This document shows positions 55,219 to 64,000 of a DNA stretch of 64,000 nucleotides, piece by piece; the first letter of the stretch is position 1, and each line of letters opens with the position of its first letter. The notes beneath the pieces were generated by a model. That model worked only from the letters and a program-made list of their open reading frames with translations, was not told the origin of the DNA and did no database searches. The DNA is taken from contig JAANDG010000240.1 of NCBI GenBank assembly GCA_036852015.1, forward strand, positions 1-64,000, given 5' to 3'. This DNA comes from Pelodera strongyloides (taxonomy: Eukaryota > Nematoda > Chromadorea > Rhabditida > Rhabditidae). Position numbers and translations under genes: made by a program.

Positions 55219-58200
55219 CTATGTATTCGGTCCAACTCTTGTAAGTGAGAACCACTCCTGCAAAACACGGGTGCCCTTACGATCGGCTGGCTCTTTCTGT
55301 AGTCGAGACAATGGAATAAAGAGAAGATACCTGGAATACAGATTGTTTAGTTTGACAGCACCTAGACTACCTTAGCCAAGCTGGCTACGGTATATATATT
55401 CAACCCTGTACTACCGCATAGTGCACACTTATATGTAGGCGCAAGAGATGTTAGTCCTCACATTTTCTGATTATCCTTGAGTCCGCCTGAGTTCCACACA
55501 GAAACATCCAACATGTGATGAGTCAAGAAATCATCAATGTCGTAGACGGCTGATAATTGGTATGAGACCTGAAGCGTTAAAAATATGGATTGCTTTTATG
55601 TGTAGAAACGAATATTTTAAGAAAATATCTCCCCTCAACATAAGTGATACTGCCATTGTAGTGTTAAGCTTCTTTATCACTAGTCTAGTTGGTTAACAAA
55701 AAGTAAATATTAATTATTCAGCATATCTTAATTTGTTTATACCTCTGCATTGAAGGTGGGGTTAATCGATTGGCGCACAATGTGGGTTTTCCGCTTTGAG
55801 TTCACAGTGTAAGCGTCATCAGGTCTGATGTATGTCTTCACGTAAGCATCCGGCGGCTGAAAAATAATGTTTGAATAAAATTGTGCAACTAACGTCAGAT
55901 GAATTTGAACCAACCGCTAAACAGTCACCTGAATTGAGTACAGTGAAAATGGAAAGAGGCTCTAGTGCTTCTGAAAATAATAAGTACCTGTCCGGTGCTC
56001 AGGGTAGGTAGATGTTTTACATGGCTAACAAATGCCTTCAATTGTTTCTGTGGAGCGTCCCATGTTATGCGAAGGTTGATTTGACATTCTCCACCAACAG
56101 ACGCCTGATCTTCTGAAAAGCCGAATATGTAACCGCTAAAGTAAACAGGGGGAATGCGGCCGATAATGTTATATGGTAACGCGAAGCACAGTTATCTCAG
56201 ACAACGGGGAGCAACAGAACAACTAACCGATTCCATTTTCCAAACTGGAATCGCGCAGTATCAAATGGAAGAACGTGTAGACGAGATCGCACTAAAAAGA
56301 CAAGTATAAGGACAGCTGCTATCTTGATGAATAATGAATACAAGTGTACGAATGAGAGGGAAAGTTCACTCACATGACTGATCTCATTAGGGAGTCTCAT
56401 GAGGCATTCCAGGAACAGCTTGATGTCAATCATTCTTCGCTGTGCAACTTCTCTCACGTTGGCCCTCATCGCCCAAGTCTTCGACAATGGAGGGACGCGC
56501 AGGGCTGGGAAACTAAAAAGTGAAAGCATTAGTGTGCCTATACAGTAGTTTCGAACATAAAAATTAACACATTTTTCTGTACAAAATGGTAGGAAACGAG
56601 AAGAAACGTTGGAAAAGCTTACCGACGAAGCAGTGCTACATAGAGTTCATGGAACTCGGCGGACGACCGGTAGACTGTTGTTTCTACAGCTTCCTGTTCC
56701 CTTGTCACGACAATCTTGTATAGCTGAAAGGAGATTGAATAATCGATTAAATAGAATAAAAAGGTATAGGGTTACCTTCTCTCAACCCACTCACATCCAT
56801 ACACTCTTCGGAGCTTCTGATTAACAATCATAAACACAATAATCAACAGCTTACATAAACTTTTTGTGGCATCATGTGTTTTTCGAAATCGGAAACACGG
56901 ATATTTTTGATGCGACCATCGGTGTCCTTCCTGAAAGATAACATCGGTATTACCAGCTATTGTTGATAAGAATGCTCCCTTTGACGCTTCTGACATGAAA
57001 AACAAGGATGTCTTACGTGTATCTGTGCGGAATGAACGATAATCCCTGGTCTGCCTCGGCTGGCTTCACCATAGAACCGGCAGAGTTCATGAATTGTGCG
57101 AGGGTGTGCACCAAGAAGTTGAGCCGTGGAAAAGCAGATTTTAAGGAACACTAAACAAATAGCATATGTACCGTTTTAATAATACCTTACGTGTCGGTAC
57201 ATCTGTCATATGCATACCTATGTTCCCTTTGTTCTGTGCATATTATTTTATTATTAGTTCGCGTTATATTTTCTTCTTGGTACCAGTGTGTTAGTTTCGT
57301 TTCAATAAAGTTTTATGTGAATTTTCTTGAAACAAATCTTCTTTAAATATATCTTCAGACATCCATGTGCCACTAGTAAAAAATTGGAAATCCCCACCGT
57401 TATCAACTGCGTAAATTGAGTAGTCGCATCAGTATCACTAAGCTCCAGCATCAGGTTCTTTTCCACAAAGTGCAGTGAATTAATATTGATGCCCGGAATA
57501 TCAGAGCATGCCATCTAAGAATTAATTTTTAAAAATAGCCAGAGAAATCGGAACTATCAATACAACAACTTGTCGATAGCCTTCATTGAAAGCTGATCGT
57601 TGTTTACTAAACCAGTCAATAGAAGAAAAACTAACAATTTTGATGAGGTTCGTGAGTATGTAGTGTTTCTTCCTCAAAGAATTGAATGCTTTGCAACAGT
57701 GGTCGATAAATGTCTGGTAGGTGACACAGGATTGAAGTTGTCCTCCATTGATCACAAAGTACATTTCTTTGGTGAAGACGAATGGAACACGGTCACTGAA
57801 AACAGGGGCTTACAATAGTCAGTGGCGAACGACTGAAATAAGATACTATAGGCCGCGGTCTTTAATGGAGCACGTGAGCAATTTGAGGTGCCAATGAGTG
57901 TTAGCTAATTGAGAGCTACAGTATCAACCTTTGTAGAAATCAATCTTAAAATAGTCCTCTATAATCGTAATTGCAATAGTTACCGTTTGAATGCGCCAGC
58001 CATCTGCCAATCTCCCATGTACTTTCCAAAATCGATGTGGAATACATGCCCCATTGTTGTCAACAGTATGTTATCGTTGTGTCGGTCACCTAAAAGAAAT
58101 TGTTTTTTGAAGGGTTGTCTTTCTACCATAGCAGATTGCTTAGTAAACACATACAGAAAACTTGAAGAAGGCATAACTAACCGATTCCCAATACATATGT

Positions 58201-61200
58201 AGCCACACACCATCCGGCACAAGAGCGTTGGAAATTGTCTAGAGCCTGAAAATTGAACATGTAACGAAAGAAAAAGAGAGGTTCATCGTCAACGTACATG
58301 ACAATTTACTGACCATTCTGTAGAGAAACTCGGTGGAATTGTATCGCTCCAACCACTTGCAAAGTATATCATCCTTGAACACTCCTCCGACTCCTTGAGC
58401 CTTCTGTATATCACATAGAGTGCTGCAGTCTCCGACCAATTCAGCCATACCTGAAGAGTTCAAAACGGTCATCTAAGAAAGCCGTTGAACATGGAGTTCA
58501 CTTGATCAACTACCGTAAAACAAGATGTCACTGTGCTCATTGGGTAACTGACCTTTCTTGTATCCAACAGGCATACATCGAAACGTGATCATTTTCAAGT
58601 CAAGATTCTCTCCCAACCACACGTCGTTCATCAGACGAACCATTTGAAGAACAAGTGCATCCTGTCTCATGTCGTCGCCATCCTATAAAATCTTCCATTT
58701 AATTCCATTCAATTTTACGCGATTCTATGCCATACAGATCCAAAGCGGAATACATTCGGCACGCAGAATAAGAAGAATATGCACCTTGTGAATAATCGGC
58801 AACGTCCGCTTCAGTCCCTTGAACACAATCTTCAATGGTTTTGCATTCGAATTGAAAATATTGCATTTGGCGACCTCGATCTGAAAATTGTGATCAGTTT
58901 AATAGTTGTTAGTTGCCTAGAATCAAAAACAGGTAAAATTAAAAAAAAATGTGCTAAAACAACAACTGCAAACTAACCCCGCAGCACTTGAAGGATGGAA
59001 TCATCGGTATCCTGACATTGTGTGCGAGAAGTGAGCTGTCGAGTAATCCCAGACGAGTTCCCAAATACGAGAGCTGAAAAAAATTCACGTTTGACAACAT
59101 TTCCCAAATTGCGAATAAAAATAAAATAATTAATATTGATCAAAGGATGAGCAATCCAACAGATTAATGCATAGGGTGCCTACCTTATTAGACTCTTCCG
59201 TATTTCTCAGTTCTCTCTGAAGTTCATCAAGAATATTCAGTAGCCGGTGTTGAGAACAGACGTCGTGGCAAAGAGTCCCGTTCTCATGCCTGTCAGCGCA
59301 AACAATTAAATAATTAAATAAATAAATGTTTTACGCTACAAGAACAAAAATTAAGAGAAAGCGAAGAATAATCGACGTCACAAAGCAAGAATGCTTAGAA
59401 GTCAAAGCGTAATATACAGATCAGGAATCTGTATAAGAAACCCTAGCCATTAAGTAAGTAAACACACCGTTCCAACAGTTCTGTTTGTAGTAATTGACAT
59501 CGTCGCATATAAGCAGCAGCGTTGGCTGAGAAATCATTGTATGGACAGTGATCAATTCTCAGTTGCAATTGCCAATAAATTTCGAAAGCAAACCGTCGAT
59601 CCTGTAAATATCAATAAAGGTTTTTAAGAAATGAATTAGTTAGACAGAAAATAATTATTTACAAACAAACCATACTTTAAAGGATAGTTCCAGTAGAAAG
59701 TGGGCGAGGGCGGAGTCTTCAAATGTCTCGAAACGAAGAGCCTGTAATGTATTCCGTGAGCGAAGTCAATTTTACACACACAAAAAGCATCAGAGGAAAT
59801 CAGTTGGGCCAAACAAGCAGTATATACAGAGACATGGCTTACTTCAACTAATTGTGGCAGGAAATTGAACAGAAAGTCCGAGGAAGCCTGTTTGATCCAG
59901 TTCACAGCCTTCGTTCGCACATTCACATCGGGATACTGAGGTAGAAGGAGTTGTATGGAATGTTCAGGAGACAGGGGAGTCCATTCCTCAAGAAGGACGT
60001 AGACATTGCTTAGGAACCTGAAATAGATAACAATTTACTAGAGCTAGGTAATCATTTCTAATACATTATAATATTCACTTAAAGGAATAACCAAATAAAC
60101 AGCTGACCCGTATCCCCAGCTTGGTACGCTTGCCAGAACGAGAGGGAGCGCTTCGGGAATATGGCCAAGATAATACCGCCGTTGCCACAATGCCTCCCGG
60201 TCATCTGACGACAGCCTGAAGGAGAATAGTGTAATAGAGACCTACAACTTAGAAGCGGACGTGAAATGTGAATCATGGAGAGAATGTGAGAAATGAGGAC
60301 ACACTTCTCCGGTTCAATCGTTTCCACAAGATCCATCAGATAGGCTTGTTGATCGGCATCCAAAGTGTTGAGATCTCTGCGTGCACTAAAAAAAATAGTA
60401 TGATTTTTTCAAATTTCAACAATAAAAAATTAATTCAAATGTCAACAATTCAGTATGATTTTGGAATTCCGGGCTTTCCTGGCATAAAACAAGCTACACA
60501 CAAACAACATACAACGTTGCCTCCAACGAGACATCTGGGAAGTAGATATTGTACAGATTCGTTGGGAATGTGACCATAAGAACAGCATCTCTTTCGCTGT
60601 TTATCAGAGGAACAGGTCCCCACGGTTGGAGTATCGGACCAGTAATTGCGGATAGTGGGACGAACAATTGCCCTTGACGTAGAAATCTAAAATAGAATTT
60701 GACACATCTACACACCTGGCTGGTATAAATAAACCAATAAACACAATTTTAGTGGTTTAACTACAAATATTTATCACAGCTAGATCAGTATGTACTGCAG
60801 CAGGTATGCTCAACTGAATATAAAAAAATCAACATGCAAAAAGGTCAGTACATTTAGTTGCAATTTCAATTCGTGCTAATCCACTGGTTAAGACAATGAA
60901 TCGACAATGAATCGACAAGTAGATTAGTAGATATACTTAACACATACTGTTTATGATCAAAGATAGGAACAGAGGCAACAGCAAGATGTTCATTGGGGTC
61001 TGCTCCGGCTTCAGTAGGTTCCTTTCTGATTCCCCACAATATAAACATCAATTTGGCTTCTCGGGGACAGAGACGAATCTCAGTGTTGAAAGCAGCCTGA
61101 ATAATTCAAAGTGAACCTTTCAAATAACAAACAGTTTTAACTTCTAGTAGAAATCAATGGTATTTAGCACATTTACTGAAAACAAGTAGACCACCAAAAA

Positions 61201-63570
61201 CATACGTAAATGTTCATGTCGACATATGGGAACAGCGCGTCCTTATGAACATCTCGCGGGAATACGACCGCATGTCCGTCAATCTGTTGTGTTCCGTGAT
61301 AGATATGAACAGTGACGTAGAAATGCTAGAAAAGATCATTAAATAATTGTTAGTCGAATCTTAAAACAAAAACAGCAAGAGACAATAAATTAAGCAGCCA
61401 AAACTAACCGAATATGTTTGCAACCATTCTTCTCGAATGCAATGGAGACTGTTCACCATGATCCGCAGTTTATCGCTCACTTCAAATACTACCTTCTTCT
61501 CCGCTGACGTTTCCTAGAATTTAATATTTCTCGATGTGATAAGCAGGAAAAAAACTACTCACATAATATGAAAGACGATTCAGAGTTATTTCCGTGTATG
61601 CAGTAGGTGTACGGCATTGACGATTTAAAACGGTAATACAACTAAAAAAAATGAAGTACAAAATAGTAAACAATGGATGAACTCAAGATAAAACTCACTT
61701 TTAGGGGAACTGGCGCAGTTAAACTCAATGTGCTCCTGGAAAAGGCCGAGATCAACGAATGAACCGAAGCGATGAAATCGTTACGCGAGTTTTCCAAGTC
61801 GTTCTAAAAGAATTCTTTATTATATTAAGAGAACACACGCAGGAAACATAACCAAATAAACAGCTGACCAGTATCGCCAGCTTGGTACACTTGCCAGAAC
61901 GAGAGGGAGCGCTTCGGGAATGTGGCCCCGCACCAAGCTCAGAACAGCACCAGTTTCCGCAAGGGCTTTGAACTCACAAAATAATGAGGACTTAAATTAA
62001 AAAATCCAAATCCTGTTTACGTTGTGAGATATATATTATAAATATATTATCAGTCAAACACATGAAAGTCAAAACGTATAAAAGACCTTTCCGCCAGCAG
62101 TTAAGTATTTCTGTAGATGGCGATGAAGGCTGACTGGTTCGATTCCATTCAACATCTTACACAAAAGTTTCACGAATTGACGAACTTTGTTGGACGTGGC
62201 AGCAACTGAAAGATTTTTTGTTGTTTACGTACTAAATTAGAACTTGTGGTAGAAACAAAAAGCAAACAGATAAATAGTTAGCTAGCCTACTCGATAATTG
62301 ATTATTTTCCAGAGCATCCGAATCGAACCGTCGCATCTCTTCCTTCAGATGCAACAACAGATTCTGAATGTCTTCAGCATCAAGAACACTCGGAGATGGC
62401 ACGTGGGTCCTAAAGCAGAATGGTTGTTTCTTGAACAGAATGGTTGACTGGTTGTTTCTTGAACATTTTAGATTTTTTATGGTCTCTGCTTTCTGAGCCA
62501 ACCACATTTTGCTTACTTGTTCTTTGCCAAGTCTGTTTTTGTGTACGGGTCACTCGGCCGATCAAGCTGTCCAAAGCGTCCAACCTGAAAATATGAAAAG
62601 TAAACTAATATAAACGGTTCTCATAAAATCTCGTTATGTAGGACCGGCATCCAAATAAATCTGCTACGTACTCACGCGATCACACAAGAAGCATGACAAA
62701 CAATAAATATGCGAGCATAACGGCCTGCGAGCAATCAAGACAAACCTCGAGTTTCACATCCTTTCCCAGTAACAGACACTTGCCAACGTATAAATTCTGC
62801 CCAAACATTGAACTTGACGGGAGAAACTCGTCAAGACCGTAGACCTAAATGGAGACTGATTTAAACTGGAAAGGTCTTGGAAGTTCACAATACTACTGAA
62901 AATCAGAACAACGTAAAAATGTACCTTCAGACCGTATTCTTCTGTTGGAACACCATTCTTCAGATCGTTTTCATCCAGACACACTGTTAGCACTTCAGTC
63001 AATAACATTTCTGTAGTGATCGAGGTGTCCACTGTGCCAGAATAGGACTCTCGTCCTCCCTTCGAACACCTGAAAAGCAATGCCGGTATTCTATTGCTTT
63101 AGAAATATATTATACTGCTTCTGAAAAATGACAAGAAATTTGCGCCTCTTGTTAGCGAACCTTGAACAAAGCGAGAAGCTGCAGTAGCAAATCATGAACT
63201 CACGTATGATCCTTGTGCACTTCAACTTTGACTCGGTCTGCCGACGTTGTCATATAATCAGCGATTGGGGTGTGGAATTTTCGGACGAAAGATGAATTGG
63301 AGTGCCAACGCTTACGAAGTTTGCTGATCTGAATGCAAACATATATAATTTGTTCAAAGAAATTGAATGTAGCTTGAAGTACACTGGACTTCTTGTGAAC
63401 GACGATGGCAATCGGGGAAGAAATATGTACCTGATCTTGTACTGCGGGTACGGCAGTGGCCATCTTGATATTGTCGATATTCAGCCATTCGTGTGCCTTA
63501 TAATCTTTGCCCGCATCAACTGAACCACTCCTCTTCGGGGAAACAAGCTTCGCTGGAGACGTACGCGTGA
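55219..63570 (-). CDS. piki-1: Class II phosphoinositide 3-kinase, PIKI-1 type (5' partial)
   Basis: Makes PI3P (and PI(3,4)P2) on endosomes and phagosomes; C. elegans PIKI-1 acts in apoptotic cell clearance. 36 exons are visible: 63431-63570, 63204-63328, 62925-63069, 62746-62844, 62517-62584, 62291-62409, 62087-62205, 61699-61803, 61563-61641, 61409-61513, 61206-61325, 60948-61096, 60516-60686, 60305-60385, 60108-60215, 59843-60017, 59676-59741, 59468-59601, 59184-59289, 58978-59073, 58785-58880, 58553-58682, 58314-58450, 58182-58245, 57984-58089, 57636-57795, 57398-57514, 57017-57150, 56855-56930, 56623-56723, 56374-56512, 56228-56291, 55988-56112, 55743-55856, 55462-55568, 55219-55330: about 1364 codons. 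In order: Ras-binding domain, C2 ([11 protein letters not shown]), helical domain, kinase ([20 protein letters not shown]; catalytic GDRHNDNIL; activation loop [13 protein letters not shown]), PX, and C-terminal C2 ([12 protein letters not shown]), the class II signature. Phases close except between 61699-61803 and 61563-61641, which differ by one base. The N-terminus lies beyond the window. Confidence 0.93.
61849..61927 (-). repeat. Partial copy of a PI3K exon inside another intron
   Basis: About 79 bases match 60088-60166 (the end of exon 60108-60215 plus its donor and intron start) at roughly 94%, for example TTGCCAGAACGAGAGGGAGC. The copy lies in the intron 61804-62086, 1.76 kb upstream in the gene. 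It stays open ([17 protein letters not shown]) and keeps a GTCAGC donor, but joining it to the next exon gives a stop, so it is at most a poison exon. Confidence 0.75.
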
Positions 63571-64000
63571 CTAAATTAGTAAAACATATAAAAAAGCCTT
63601 GACACTCATAATTCACCACGTTCAGAATATTATTTGTCTCCAAGTATAATACGTGATATTCTGAAGAAGAACTTCACATCAATCCTTAGCGGCTATTTCA
63701 TTATGCCTGGCACCCTTACTAAGCTCTTTATCCTTCCTTACTCTGAAATATCTATAGTAATTGTTAGACCATCCTTTATGGCTAAAACTCACGATCAAAT
63801 GGAAGAAGACATGAAAAATCAAGTATTTGTGGCGGTAGAGACTGTGCAGTTAAGAACATGACAATCACATTCGTTATCTGACGAGCATGGGGTAAAGTAA
63901 TTAATTAACAGCTTTCGCGCAAGGTATGAATATTAGATGAGAAAATTGTTCCGTTAAAAAGCAGTATCCATACAATATTTTACAACAGAGCAATAATTCA
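63571..64000. other. Right edge, intron or 5' region of the PI3K gene
   Basis: The upstream exon 63431-63570 has incoming phase 1, so further 5' exons must exist, but none is identifiable in this last 430 bases. A plus-strand frame at 63634-63861 is open but has no start context or family match. Confidence 0.45.

Overview
This is a 64 kb piece of a nematode genome, about 38% GC by eye, with compact multi-exon genes, short GT-AG introns with TTTCAG-type acceptors, and acceptor-like sequences just upstream of several start codons (the SL trans-splicing pattern). Protein similarity is closest to Caenorhabditis, but low gene density and many fold-back transposons suggest a larger clade V (for example strongylid) genome; that placement is inference. 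From memory, three genes have C. elegans orthologues on the X chromosome (kin-29, syg-1, piki-1), so this is probably an ancestral X segment. All supported genes are on the minus strand.

Layout, low to high coordinates. 3.37-12.6 kb: a complete 18-exon salt-inducible kinase gene (SIK/KIN-29, 801 aa). 18.4-23.6 kb: a complete 19-exon SYG-1/NEPH-type immunoglobulin adhesion receptor (721 aa, C-terminal THV). 23.6-34.8 kb: about 11 kb with no firm gene, only a possible two-exon start near 28.4-28.7 kb. 34.8-48.0 kb: three same-strand paralogues of an F-box-like family sharing their 3' exon structure. Each holds one copy of the same fold-back element in a different intron, and the middle one has a heat-shock-type promoter. 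49.7-53.9 kb: a 15-exon gene whose introns are all phase 0, encoding a signal-peptide-bearing, intrinsically disordered protein with about 41 tandem QDNR tetrads. 55.2 kb to the right edge: a class II phosphoinositide 3-kinase (PIKI-1 type) with Ras-binding, C2, helical, kinase, PX and C-terminal C2 parts; its 5' end lies outside the window.

The named genes are not an operon. They act separately: sensory/energy signalling (SIK), synapse-partner recognition (SYG-1) and endosomal phosphoinositide signalling (class II PI3K). The features that look least described are the QDNR secreted protein, whose architecture resembles vertebrate SCPP matrix genes, and the F-box-like trio with a heat-shock promoter on one member. 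Gene models were built by hand from splice signals and phase closure. Where the phase does not close (one position each in two F-box-like genes and in the PI3K) this is stated.
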